64,000 bases of DNA from NCBI GenBank assembly GCA_051453625.1, contig JBOZIK010000001.1:15755838-15819837 (forward strand), written 5' to 3'. The DNA is from Welwitschia mirabilis. Its lineage: Eukaryota > Gnetophyta > Gnetopsida > Welwitschiales. Under the pieces are notes generated by a model, which worked only from the letters and a program-made list of their open reading frames with translations, had not been told where the DNA came from and made no database searches. The position numbers were made by a program, and so were the translations under genes. Positions within the stretch are counted from its first letter, which is position 1. Every line of letters starts with the position of its first letter. This document shows, piece after piece, positions 24,700 to 34,725 of this stretch.

Positions 24700-25736
24700 T
24701 CAACCTTGTGTTAGTTAAATTTAGTTAACTATAATTAACTTTACTCTTATGGTTAGTTAACCCTAGGTCCACTTCTACAAATACCCTATGGATCCCTCAT
24801 TTTTACTTCATTTTCCTCGTGTTTTCTAGCCAATTAGTATCTTTTTTCCTCTTATTTTTTACTATTGATCTTTTGTGTGGTACTTTTTTTTAAGTGATTT
24901 TTATGTGTTTTAGGTAGGTTCTTTGCAATATTTGTCATTTATAAAGACAAGATTTTCCTCAATGCTTCTACTTTGCAACATTCACATCTTAAGATATGGC
25001 TCAAAGACTCTATTATACCATTTCTTAGAATTCTACCAACGTCAAATGTACCAAGTTGAAACTACAACAATGAGCTATGAAGTAGGGGGTTCCTTGGATC
25101 TTTCCCTCCAACCTCCTAGATTTATGTGGTTTTACTGCCTTTCGTATTTGCCATCTGAGTGCTCTCTTCATTCTTGATTCTGTCTTTTTTTTAATCTTTG
25201 TACAACTATTGTAACCCATCCTCTTCATTATCCTATTCAAATTTTAGAAGAGAGCATAGGGTTAGTGTTCAGGTTAAGATAAGATGACCGCATTCCTCCT
25301 TAGGTTTCTCATTCTGATGAGAACTTTTGTTACTTCATGGCTAATCATCTAGATGACTTCATATGTGTGTGGGAAGTACACATCTCCATGAAGTACCTAC
25401 AACCAATTTTACCACTTCTTATTTTGCAGCTTATCATGAATTGATTGTAGGGAGGGCCTTCCTTCATGATCGAATTAGTGAGATTCCTACTCATATCATT
25501 TATTTATTACTATTTTTAGTTAGTGCGTTTCATTGGATTAGGCCTCTATTATTTCTTCATCCATTCTTTTTTAATAGATTTGCATAAAATGGAATGGTAC
25601 TAGGGGTGAATGTTTTTTTGTACATATCTTACCTGGTTTATACTTTTCTTTCATGGGTTCTAGTGGTCTATAGCCCTTCAGATCTTCAAATGTGAATCCA
25701 TCTTTGGTTTATCTCCTCATAAAATTCTTGCTTATT
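24700..25736 (+). other. Promoter-like and possible leader/exon sequence of the inserted gene remnant
   Basis: Plus-strand sequence with several ttagttaa repeats (24,707-24,767) and a ctacaaatacc TATA-like element at about 24,775. Pyrimidine-rich sequence follows. A 74-codon open stretch at 25,363-25,587 reads HELIVGRAFLHDRISEIPTH in its middle and could be exon material. No product is recognised. Confidence 0.3.
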
Positions 25737-26340
25737 CCTTACTTCATTCTCATTCTTCTTCATCTATGAAGGGTAAAGATTCTGAGGAATATAACCCTGG
25801 AGAGACATCCCAGGGTACTTATTTTGTTTCATATAAGGTATGGATCCTTGTGTAGGGTTTTGGAATAATAAGTGTATTTCTAACAATACTTTTTTTTGTT
25901 TGTTATTTATAGATGAATAAAGCTTTGGATTCTTATCACTTATCTCATCATAAACATCAAAAGGATCCTATCAACCATCTAGTACACGAGGAACCAGAAG
26001 AGAAAGAACCTTCCCTTAATCTCACTTATGGACATCAGCCTTGTGGGGTATTATTCTGGTTTCTCTTTTTTTCTTCATATTCCTTCTTTATTGTCTTTAC
26101 TTTGCATGATATTTTACTTAAAAATCTTCCTTTTCTTTTTTTCAGGTTTCATGCTCTGAAACTTTAGTGGAGGATGATCTTAATTTTATCCTTTGGCCTC
26201 TGAGGAAGCTTTCAATTCACTAGCTAAGGGAGGATTGCATAGCAGTAGGTGATTCTTTTACTTCTATTCCTTCCACTAGACTCTTCATGGATTTACTATT
26301 CCCTTCTGATTCCCAAGGGGAGTATTGGATGGTGTGTATC
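25737..26340 (+). pseudogene. Exon-intron-exon-intron-exon gene remnant, product unknown
   Basis: Three open blocks join in phase 0 through two plant-like introns. Block A ends ...GTYFVSYK at 25,837, followed by GT. Intron 1 runs to a ttatttatag acceptor at 25,912. Block B, 25,913-26,047, is exactly 45 codons (starts MNKALDSYHLSHHKH, acid-rich middle EEPEEKEPS). Intron 2, 26,048-26,145, starts gtatt and ends tttttttcag. Block C (VSCSETLVEDDLNFILWPL...) continues to about 26,340 with one internal stop (TAG where CAG is likely). The segment is antisense to the gypsy element that contains it. I do not recognise the family. Confidence 0.5.
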
Positions 26341-26353
26341 TTATACACACCAT
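26331..26353. repeat. Perfect 10-bp inverted repeat
   Basis: Arms tggtgtgtat and atacacacca are separated by ctt. It lies at the end of block C of the gene remnant; as RNA it would form a strong hairpin. Confidence 0.85.
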
Positions 26354-26520
26354 TTATATTTTATCATCATAACTATATATTAATTATTAATAATCATATG
26401 GGAATAGGTCCTAAATGAAATTTGACGCGTTATAAAATTAGGGAGATATGTCATATTCTACCCCCTAGTTTTAGCCTCTAAGTTAAAGTTTGCCAGTTAG
26501 TTAAAAGTATTCAGAATCTC

Positions 26521-26775
26521 CTTATCATCCACTTATGGCTTCATAGATCATATTTAATGCATAGGATAAGATATCATGTTGCATCGATCAATTATTGTCC
26601 ATGGTAAAGACCCTCTATCCAAATATTTAGAAGCTTATGGATTAGTTGGGAGACTACCCAATTTTTTTCCAGCTTACTACATACACAAGTAACTCATCCA
26701 TTATTTCTAGATAACTTTTACACTTATTATCGATCTAAGGTGATAGATTTCCTTTGGGACTTTGAGTGTAGTCAG
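26521..26775. repeat. Left copy of a 255-bp gap-flanking duplication
   Basis: Repeated at 27,010-27,263 directly after the N run, with scattered single-base differences and one T-run length change. As with the other gaps, the contig ends probably overlap. Confidence 0.93.
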
Positions 26776-27009
26776 NNNNNNNNNNNNNNNNNNNNNNNNN
26801 NNNNNNNNNNNNNNNNNNNNNNNNNNNNNNNNNNNNNNNNNNNNNNNNNNNNNNNNNNNNNNNNNNNNNNNNNNNNNNNNNNNNNNNNNNNNNNNNNNNN
26901 NNNNNNNNNNNNNNNNNNNNNNNNNNNNNNNNNNNNNNNNNNNNNNNNNNNNNNNNNNNNNNNNNNNNNNNNNNNNNNNNNNNNNNNNNNNNNNNNNNNN
27001 NNNNNNNNN
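26776..27009. other. Assembly gap (234 N) with shared flanks
   Basis: The sequence on the left from 26,521 restarts at the right edge, so the real distance is uncertain and probably shorter. Confidence 0.98.
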
Positions 27010-27916
27010 CTTATCATCCACTTATGGCTTCATAGATCATATTTAATGTGTTGGATAAGATATCATATTGCATCGATCAATTACTGTCCATGGTAAAGAC
27101 CCTCTATCCAAATATTCAGGAGCTTATGGATTAGTTGGGAGGCTACTCAACTTTTTCCAGCTTACTACATACACAAGTAACTCATCCATTATTTCTGGAT
27201 AACTTTTACACTTATTATCGATCTAAGGTAATATATTTCCTATGGGACTTTGAGTGTAGTCAGTCTACTCACTTTATCTCTCATTATCCTCCATAGTGAG
27301 AATGGCCTACCCACTTCAAGATTTCTATAACTTAATCAATATAATAAAGTCTTTCTATTGTATGACTCAACATGGGTTAGAGAAACGAGATTCCATAAGT
27401 AATTTCCTTCGAATGCTAGAGAATTAAGTAAAATACATGCATCTTTTGGAGAAGAGGTTTTGGATGGATGCTTCTCGGATTGCTACATTGGAGGAGAGTT
27501 AGTTTTCTTTGTTTGCTCATTTAGCAAAGAGTGAAATGATGATCCAAGCTTACATAGATCAACTAGCCATCACTATTAATGATATAAATGTTTTATATCA
27601 TGGTAGGGAGCTCTCTAAGGAGCATCTCTTAGGGACTCTGATGGCTTACAGTAAGCTTCACATGAAGCTTTACAAGAAGCCATATCCCATTACTAGGGCA
27701 AATTCTGTGACAAGGTCTTCTTTGGTTAGGATTAGCACTATAGGGATTCCTCATAATACTATTAGGATGGAGGTGATTCCAAGTGGTGTGGAGCCATCCA
27801 TTCTAACATTGAGGGTCATAATTCCATTCCATTTTTCATGGAGGAATTTCTTCCTCCTTAAAAATGGTTTTATATTTCTCAATTATCCAAGGCATCATGC
27901 ATCATGTACTATTTGA
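27010..27916 (+). pseudogene. Plus-strand coding remnant with coiled-coil-like tail
   Basis: An almost open frame runs from 27,018 to about 27,290 (contains DKISYCIDQLLSMVKTLYP and NFYTYYRSKVIYFLWDFE). A second runs from 27,305 to 27,916 with two internal stops. The second reads LEKRDSISNFLRMLEN-stop, then EKRFWMDASRIATLEES-stop, then FAHLAKSEMMIQAYIDQLAI, helical and heptad-like. A start at 27,509 leaves 135 codons to the stop at 27,914-27,916. The likely source is the same gene remnant as 25,737-26,340. No family is assigned; a transposon-associated plant mobile domain protein with coiled-coil tail is a guess. Confidence 0.45.
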
Positions 27917-28059
27917 TGATGCCTTGCTTCCTTTGCACCACATTTTTTCTATGTACTACTTGTTGTTTGGCCTATTTCTTAATGTTATGCTTTTGTTTTA
28001 TTATAAGAATGGGTTCTTTCACTTTTTCCTTTGAAGTAGCAGTTTAACACTTATTATTA

Positions 28060-28071
28060 GCTCTAGTACCA
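28060..28071 (-). promoter_or_regulatory. tRNA-iMet-type primer binding site of the gypsy element
   Basis: gctctagtacca on the plus strand is one base from the complement of the usual tggtatcagagc primer site. It lies two bases from the inner end of the 5' LTR, as expected for first-strand DNA synthesis. Confidence 0.88.
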
Positions 28072-28073
28072 AA

Positions 28074-28490
28074 TGTAATGTTCCATTTTACCATTTTAAG
28101 ATCATTTCATTGTAAATAGGAATATTTAAATAGTATGCCAAAATCGATAAGTATAATAAGAAATAATTTTAGAAAACACAGACTTTATTATTAATAGCAG
28201 TGGATTACATTCCTTATCATTAGGTAACACTCTTAGACTAGTGGTAAAAAATAAAGACATGAAACTACAACCTAAGTCCTCCTTCTAGGACCCTTGGGAA
28301 TTAGCCAAGGTTGTTGTTGATTACATTCACCTGGTCTATTCACCTCCACCTAATGTTATAGTCTTAAATAGCATTATGAAAAAACACAATTTTACAATTT
28401 TGGGTTACACCCATTCATAACAACTTGTTAATCATACTTGTTTAGCATCTTAACATGCTTCTATACAAATAGTGAATTTGGAACATTGTA
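28074..28490 (-). repeat. 5' LTR of the gypsy element
   Basis: 417 bp, matching 18,547-18,962. It begins tgtaatgttcc and ends ggaacattgta on the plus strand, an inverted terminal pair. It is followed directly by the ctaac target duplication at 28,491-28,495. Confidence 0.93.
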
Positions 28491-28495
28491 CTAAC

Positions 28496-29720
28496 TCTAG
28501 TGATGTTAAAGGCATCAAATGACCTCCGATATTGCCATCTACATCTTTACGATTATCAAGTATTAAACAAATATCCAAGGAACTTTAGAAAGCATAAATT
28601 CTAGCTCTTACCACAAATTATTCCTATCATGTAGATCATTAGAATCATAAATTAAGAAAATATTAAATTTAACATTTTATCCTTTAAAAACTGTCCATAC
28701 TATTTGATTTTAATAGCTAATTTCTTATAAACTAGGTAATCAAAAAATTTATTATTCATGATGATACATGCATCACCCTTTTCTTCACTGTGATTTGTAA
28801 AAATAATTGAACCATTACTATCAAACTAAGTAAAAATAACACTCATAACTTTAAGAAAAATGTAAACTTCTTGTGAAAGAATGAAATCAACATTATTAAA
28901 AATATTTTTAATTATTAAACTATCTCTTTTCTACTAAATCCTATTAATGAGGCTTCTTACATTTAAAGAAACTAAAATCATGGAGAAATTGTTTTGAAAT
29001 CCTTGGTCATAAGTGGAAACAAAATATCTATAAGAAGATTACCATTCTCTACATCCCTCATATTTTTAAGTTCCATGAAAAGATTTACAAATGAAATACC
29101 TCTAGAAACCTTTATTCTTGGATCATAAACACACGTCATCGGATGCATAGGATTTTTGTTTGAAAATGAAATTTCTTATTTTCTTAATAATAATTCCAAA
29201 CAACATTTCTTTTTCATCCTTCAATAGCATGAAAACCATCTTTAAACACCTAATTCTTTTCCTTTATTATGAATAGGTTCCTTCATGGAAAGGTTTTGTA
29301 CTTTCATATAAACCTTCTTTCTATCTCTATTAATGGTTTCTAGACATATTATCCTTTGACTTGGTGCCGATGAAAAATTCTAGATTTATAGTTTTTTACA
29401 GCTATTTTGCATTCTTCTCATTTTTCATTTATTTTAAAAAATCATATTCCTTTTATTTTTCATTGAATATGGGCATGATTTTTAAAAAATACCCCTATCT
29501 CTAATTAATACTAGTAAGAATTTACAACATTAAAGTAAACTATTGACTAAGTAACAATAGAATTTTTGTCCTTTAAACAAATAAATGATTTTTTATATTT
29601 GAAATCAATTTTAATAAAAAATATTTTTAATGTACCTTTAGGAGGAACCCTAGCTTTTTGATGCAAAACATTTTTAGGGAACTTCATGCTTAGATTTTTT
29701 TAAAAATTAATGGTAAATTT
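28496..29720 (-). pseudogene. LINE ORF2 endonuclease start and ORF1 tail remnant
   Basis: The minus strand at about 28,983 begins MILVSLNVRSLINRI, the opening of an APE-type LINE endonuclease. It continues NVDFILSQEVYIF (QET position), GSIIFTNHS, and a YD/NDLHDRN..W block near 28,600. Near 28,520-28,560 is DNRKDVDGNIGGHLMPL, the region that follows GDFN. Stops are frequent. To the right, KFPKNVLHQKARVPPKGTLK (about 29,620-29,690) suggests the basic tail of ORF1. The endonuclease is cut at 28,495 by the gypsy insertion. Confidence 0.75.
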
Positions 29721-30239
29721 TCTAATTTCAACATGCATGGAACTATGTTAATTGTCATATTAGTAATGTCTAGGATAAATTTCATGAATGTGCAATTAGT
29801 AATACATGATTATGCATAAAGGTATGAATGCTAAGTGCTTGGTTAACAAAATCTTTCACAAGATTAACTAAGAAAAAAGTAATGTTAAACATGATTAGAA
29901 ACTAGTTCTTGGTGTAGAAATACTAAGTAGATTTTTTCTCGAAAGGGTGAAAACTAAGGAAAGTAATCTAAATCTTGAGTAAAAATCTATTACAATGCAT
30001 ATTCAGAAGTATATTACTTAAAAATTTCATTAGAAATGATGAAATTAATTGTATGGCCTATTATTCCACTTCTATAATTAGTTATCGCACTTTTCTTAGA
30101 GCCATTATAAGTACTTCACAACTTGCATTAGAAGAGATAGAGAAATAATAGTTGACACCTTGCTAATTGTGTGATCATTTATGTGTAGAAGGCTTTTATT
30201 CCCAACTTTCATAAGAAAATCAATGATTTAATAGTCTAT
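29721..30239. other. AT-rich stretch, nothing recognised
   Basis: It may belong to the LINE but no motif could be read. Confidence 0.4.
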
Positions 30240-30625
30240 AAATTCTAATCTTGATAATTTAATAGATACTGATCTTCATAGCTTATTATAGCTTATTATA
30301 ATGATTAATACAATACAACACATTTACATGATATCAATGAATTAATAATAATACCATATAAGATAAGCTTATAATTACCTATACTTGTTCTAGACATGGC
30401 TCATAGCTAACTTGTCTAGAAGCTAAATATAGCCATAATAACTTTGACTAGATTTAGGAAGAATATTAAGTAAAGATAAGCTTGAAACTACCTTTTTTTC
30501 CTTTACTTATGACTACATTATTTGGACTTATTTATAAAGTAATGAGAAGTTTAAATAATAAACTTTATTTTTTAATAAAAAACTTATAATAAAACCTTTC
30601 TTAATTTTAAGTTCAATAACATCAC
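30240..30625 (-). repeat. LTR of a small copia remnant (left copy)
   Basis: It matches 31,126-31,248 in its left part (tatgattaat... to accatataag) and 32,731-32,985 in its right part (tctagacatggctcat..., ggacttatttat...). Joined, those two pieces make the second LTR copy. Near 30,283-30,300 it has the short tandem agcttattat repeat. Confidence 0.6.
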
Positions 30626-31125
30626 GAAAGACTTAGACGTTAATCCTAAGAAATACATAGATACACATACTTATATCTAGTGGATAAAGCCTTTAGTAAT
30701 TTAATCATTGTGCTAAGGATTTTAAATTGCTATAGAATTCTCATTGTAAAAATAGCCACTATGGAAATGCATGAGTCATCTCATAAAAGACACATGTAAT
30801 AATTACTATGAGAAGGTAAAGCTACCAATAGCAACTCATAAACCACTACACAAGTGTAAGAGTGGTTGACTTAGTAGGAATTCAATGTTTACTATTCATT
30901 TAAAAAATAAATCATTATTTCATCTTTGGACACATTTGAGTAGGGAATAAAGCCATCTATAAACTTCTAATCCCCCTCTCAAATTAAAGCTAGTTGCAAT
31001 TTGACTTTCCACAAATGAAAATCAACTCCATTGAATTTATTCACAATAATGAGCTTCTTCATCTTAAAAAACTAATTTAGTAGGCATGGTTAAATATAAT
31101 TCTTGAGGTTAAGATTTAATACTAA
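30626..31125 (-). pseudogene. Copia gag start fragment with primer site
   Basis: From the ATG at 31,060-31,062 the minus strand reads MKKLIIVNKFNGVDFHLWKV, then KLQLALI-stop-EGD, then FIDGF. The F-x-G-x-x-F-x-x-W-K pattern is that of the copia gag N-terminus. A primer-site-like gatttaatacta (9 of 12 to the tRNA-Met site complement) lies at 31,113-31,124. Only about 500 bases separate the LTRs, so pol has been deleted. Confidence 0.65.
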
Positions 31126-31248
31126 TTCCAAAAATTATAGATCTTTTAAGCCAGAAGATGTATATATTAAGAATATAGTTCATTATTATGATTAATGTCA
31201 TGCAACATGTCTATAATATACTAATGGACTAATAATACACCATATAAG
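31126..31248 (-). repeat. First part of the second LTR of the copia remnant
   Basis: It is similar to 30,240-30,362, ending at catataag (31,241-31,248). The LTR sequence resumes at another catataag at 32,731-32,738. Confidence 0.55.
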
Positions 31249-32730
31249 AAGGGGATGATATCAAACCCTAAAAATTTACTTTATTATACACAAAATGTAT
31301 TAGTACATGTAAGTTAACTAATAAGTTAATTCGTTAATAAAATAAGAAAATAGTCTAAGAACAATAAAGTACAAAGATTAAAAAAACAAATATGGTAAAA
31401 AAAATCATATTAAAATCTGTTTACATCACCATTGTAAGAATTGTATCAATTTCTTTTCATTTATGTAAATCTTTTTCATCTTGAACCTAGATTTGAAAAG
31501 TTGCATTCTATAAGATCTCATATTTATCTACCTAAGAAGTTTGAGAATCAGAGCCTTTTTGTATAACCCTATACATTCCACAAAAGAATTAACTTCATTT
31601 AAAGAGGGATGAGGTCCACACCCTGTATCTTGAAATATTTTCAAATTCACCTTTCATGTCACTCATAATAACAAACTTATTATCCAAGAAAAGGGTACTA
31701 AAATCAAAATTAATTAGTGGTTGAATATTGGGAGTTACTTGATTTTTTTATTGGACTTGTTTCTCTTTGTAATTATCATTTTTTAATCATGTTGATCTAA
31801 ATGAAACCCTTCTACATCTACACTTGAATTGATAACATAAGAATTTAAAGAAGCATTATTCAATGTCCCCAAAGTGAAAGTATTCTTCAATCCTTGGTTT
31901 TTCTTTTAAAGTCAAGAAAAGAGTTACATCATTAGATCTAAAAATATTCAATTACCTATTGGAAATTAAGGAAAAGGAATTAAGCATTAAGGAAGCAACA
32001 ACACTTCGTGTAATATATATACTAAAGCATCAAATTGTTATTCCTCTAAAGACTTTTTTTCCTTTAGAGCTAGATACTAATAAATCATATGCTCTCTAAA
32101 TTACAATGGTAAAAATATCTTACCTTATTATACTATGTAACTCTGTAAACATAAGTTGCATTATTTACTTTAAGTTTCAATTCTTTCTTCCTGTGCTACA
32201 AATTGATCTTTACAAAATAACGTATGTGAAGTGTTATTAGGTGGTGAAATAGTTTTTTATTTCACAATTGAACCGATACTAGTGATAATGTCCTATCCCA
32301 TCATCTAAAAAATGAGTAGAAGATTTTTAGCATGAGCCAACAAGGAATTTTGGTATATGTTAAATGTATCTAGATTGAAATATGGTGTCCATTTATAAAT
32401 AATAAGGATAACATAGTAATGATTAAAAACTCCAATATCTAAAATATTAGTTACTATGGATGGATCTGAAAACTCTAGTAGTAGACAGAATTTTGAAAAA
32501 TATTGAGCATGCAAAACCCGGATGCTTGGCTATTCTAAAATTGCATTTAGTTTACCTATAAAACTTTTTGTTTGAGGAAGATAGCCATAGATCTACAAGA
32601 AAATTTACTAAGAGGTAATATCTTTGAATGAAGATTCAAATAAATCATCAAGTAAAACATAATTGAAAGCATTGCCATTATCTGTGCTTTCAAAAGTCTC
32701 AAAGCAATCTTCGTTCTCCATTAATAGTAG
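31249..32730 (-). pseudogene. Inserted LINE-like fragment with DUF4283-type ORF1
   Basis: This segment splits an LTR copy. On the minus strand a 69-codon open stretch, 32,514-32,305, includes FSKFCLLLEFSDPSIVTNIL and YVILIIYKWTPYFNLDTFNIY. That fits the DUF4283 pattern of plant LINE ORF1 proteins (gaps of F.v.F, then l.l..W.P.F). An upstream FIGKLNAILE block fits the same domain. The flanking sequences ctaataatacaccatataag and ttaatagtagcatataag resemble a diverged target duplication of about 20 bases. Confidence 0.5.
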
Positions 32731-32985
32731 CATATAAGACAAAGTTATAGCTACCTATATCTATTCTAGACATGACTCATTACTGACTTGCTTAAAAAGA
32801 TAAACATAGCCATGACAACTTTAACTAAACTCATTATAACAATGGATAGGTTTAATAGTAAGTGAAGACAATTTTGCAACTACTTTTGTCTTTACTTGCA
32901 AACCCGTTATTTAGACTTATTTATCACGCAATGACAAGTCCTAATAATAAACTATTTTCTAATGACATAATTATTAAGGCCATCT
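32731..32985 (-). repeat. Second part of the split LTR
   Basis: It matches 30,355-30,610: acctatat..., tctagacatgactcat..., tgcaactacttttgtctttactt..., ttatttagacttatttat.... Similarity fades near 32,985. Confidence 0.6.
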
Positions 32986-33660
32986 TTACAAGTGGTTGGG
33001 AACTTACATTTATTACGATAATTATGACTTTACTAATTAATGTTATAGACCATATGACGTCCCTGTGTAATATTTTTTATGGTTGGACATGCCTTACTAG
33101 GCCATCTGAGTTCATTGCCAAAAAGTTGAACAAGCCTTATCACTGGTCCATCACTATGAGTCCTCCTCATTTAAAAAAAAAAAAAAAGAAGAAGAAGAAA
33201 ATTATCAACAAATATCTCTCATTTAGTATTGCCTCACATCATATGTCCTTTTGTAAACTCAACAATGTGCTTCCTTTAAGCATTAACTAAACAATATGAA
33301 TGAGTAGGAGTAAACCATGAAAGTCATCTTCTTGTATTAAATCAAAGGGATAAAAACTTTGCTTGATGTGTTCATTACTATTTAATAGGCTTAGGATTGC
33401 CATGAGCACCATTTAGAGGAAAAATAAATTAATATTAGAGGTCTTAAATAGGTGTCCATGTTTAGCAAGTGGTTTTACTTTAAAGATTTATATGTAATCA
33501 AACTTCTGTCGTCCCTTAGGAGTGAGCCTAAGAATATTTCCAAAAAGAATATTTCCAAAAAGGTAAGAATCTCGATTTAAGGGTTTTCTCCATTGCTAAT
33601 TTCATAACTCTTTTAAACTTTGTTAAAGTGATCTTGACTGAGATTATTATCACCTCATTT
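32986..33660. other. Low-complexity and unassigned sequence upstream of TIM23
   Basis: It contains an A-rich run followed by gaa repeats (33,170-33,200) and a perfect 15-base tandem pair, aagaatatttccaaa twice, at 33,529-33,558. Nothing coding was recognised; an open frame through the A-run looks accidental. Confidence 0.5.
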
Positions 33661-34149
33661 TATAGTTTTTATACATTTTCATTTAATTATTAAATATATA
33701 TAAAATTTTAATTAAATTTTTTAAAAGTCATTTTTAAAGTGGACGTGAAACTTAAAATTTTTAAAGATTGTAAACATACTTTGTTTCCTTTATTTAGAGT
33801 AACCTTAATTTCCATTGCACTGAAGGGGCCGGCCTTTAAATGCATTTGCGAAGCAAGATTTTTCCAGCAACCGATGCGTTGGCAAGCGCAGAACAGAGAA
33901 ATTTCAACACCCTGCGCTTCGGCCGGTGCAAACGAGCACGAAGCTTCTTCCCTACAATAACCGCAGAGGAAAATAAACACCACACGCTCTTCCTCCTCGC
34001 GTTTCCTTGCATTTCTCCTTCCGAGATCCATCCCACTTTCCTTCAGAAACAATCGCCCTTCGTCCTCCTTTCCGTTCATCCAAAACCCTTTCGATACACC
34101 CCAGAGATCAAAGAAACTTTTTTACGTTTTAGTTTCAAAGGAAGGAAGA
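33661..34149 (+). promoter_or_regulatory. TIM23 promoter and 5' leader
   Basis: Composition changes sharply near 33,820 from AT-rich to CpG-bearing sequence (gcg, tcg, ccg abundant). A gggccggcc block at 33,826-33,833 lies beside a TATA-like tttaaatg at 33,835-33,842. A telo-box-like aaaaccctt lies at 34,082-34,090. Such elements are common in plant genes for mitochondrial and translation proteins. If transcription starts soon after the TATA-like site, the leader is about 280 bases and includes a 28-codon upstream ORF (33,874-33,960) that ends before the main start. Confidence 0.55.
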
Positions 34150-34725
34150 ATGACGAGCAGCTTCACAGACGGATCAGAGACCAGAGAGAACAAGCGAATC
34201 TACAATCCCTACGGAGATCTCAACGGAGCCATTGATTACAAGCCCTTGAGGAATCTTTACGAACTTCCGACATCACCGGAATTTCTCTTCCAAGAAGAGG
34301 CAGCTGTTCAGAGGCGATCTTGGGGCGAGAATCTGCAATACTATACAGGATGTGGATACCTTCTTGGGGCCGTGTCCGGCGCTGGCGTTGGCATGGTCGA
34401 GGGTTTGAAGGCGCGAGAACCAGGCGATTCGTTGAAGCTGCGGATCAATAGGGTCTTGAACGCGTCTGGTCACAGCGGAAGAAAGTTCGGCAACAAACTC
34501 GGTGTGATTGGACTTCTTTATGCGGGAATGGAGAGCGGAATCGTTGCGGCAAGAAACGGTCAGGATGATATCTGGAATAGCGTTTCTGCGGGACTCGCGA
34601 CTGGTGCGCTTTACAGGGCCACTGCTGGACCTCGTTCCGCGGCTGTTGCCGGCGCAATTGGGGGTGTAGTTGTTGGTGCTCTTGTTGCAGGGAAACAGGT
34701 CCTCAGGAGAGCCGCTATCATCTGA
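34150..34725 (+). CDS. TIM23: Mitochondrial import inner membrane translocase subunit TIM23-type
   Basis: A complete intronless frame of 191 codons, about the normal length for plant TIM23. It belongs to the Tim17/Tim22/Tim23 (PRAT) family and would form, with TIM17 and TIM50, the presequence translocase channel of the mitochondrial inner membrane. A hydrophilic N-terminus (residues 1-60), including NPYGDLNG (19-26) and a LYELPTSPEFLF block (36-47), leads to the RSWGENL..YTG.GY signature (56-70). Four glycine-rich membrane segments follow, at about 65-86, 115-134, 142-158 and 163-181. PRAT residues G121-x2-Y124-x10-R135, then D139/D140 and A147-G148-x3-G152, are present. A basic end (KQVLRRAAII) follows. 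The start has A at -3 and the next upstream in-frame codons give no better start. There are no stops or frameshifts, unlike everything around it. Confidence 0.95.
   Translation: MTSSFTDGSETRENKRIYNPYGDLNGAIDYKPLRNLYELPTSPEFLFQEEAAVQRRSWGENLQYYTGCGYLLGAVSGAGVGMVEGLKAREPGDSLKLRINRVLNASGHSGRKFGNKLGVIGLLYAGMESGIVAARNGQDDIWNSVSAGLATGALYRATAGPRSAAVAGAIGGVVVGALVAGKQVLRRAAII

Larger units (their letters stand above)
18547..28490 (-). mobile_element. Complete but dead Ty3/gypsy retrotransposon
   Basis: An element of about 9.9 kb, read on the minus strand. It has two LTRs of 416 and 417 bp with inverted ends (TGTAATGTTCC...GGAACATTACA in the better-kept copy), a 5-bp target duplication (ctaac), a tRNA-Met-type primer site next to the 5' LTR and a purine-rich tract next to the 3' LTR. 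The order gag, zinc knuckle, RT, RNase H, integrase identifies Ty3/gypsy, and the lack of extra sequence between pol and 3' LTR suits a chromovirus. Between primer site and gag it carries about 4.5 kb of unrelated sequence, including a plus-strand gene-like segment. It holds three N gaps. Confidence 0.92.

Noticed and set aside
26707-27046. Open frames of 80-118 codons across 26,776-27,009
   Set aside because: They consist mostly of unknown bases (N), so the open length is an artefact.
32862-33290. 142-codon plus-strand frame
   Set aside because: It runs through LTR remnant and an A-rich/lysine run, with no family pattern; chance frame.
33708-34079. A 123-codon minus-strand frame and a 131-codon plus-strand frame (33,840-34,235) over the TIM23 leader
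   Set aside because: They overlap the promoter and start of TIM23, have no family features, and are open because this stretch is GC-richer and short of stop codons.
34273-34657. Minus-strand frames within TIM23
   Set aside because: They are complements of a real, family-consistent coding region.
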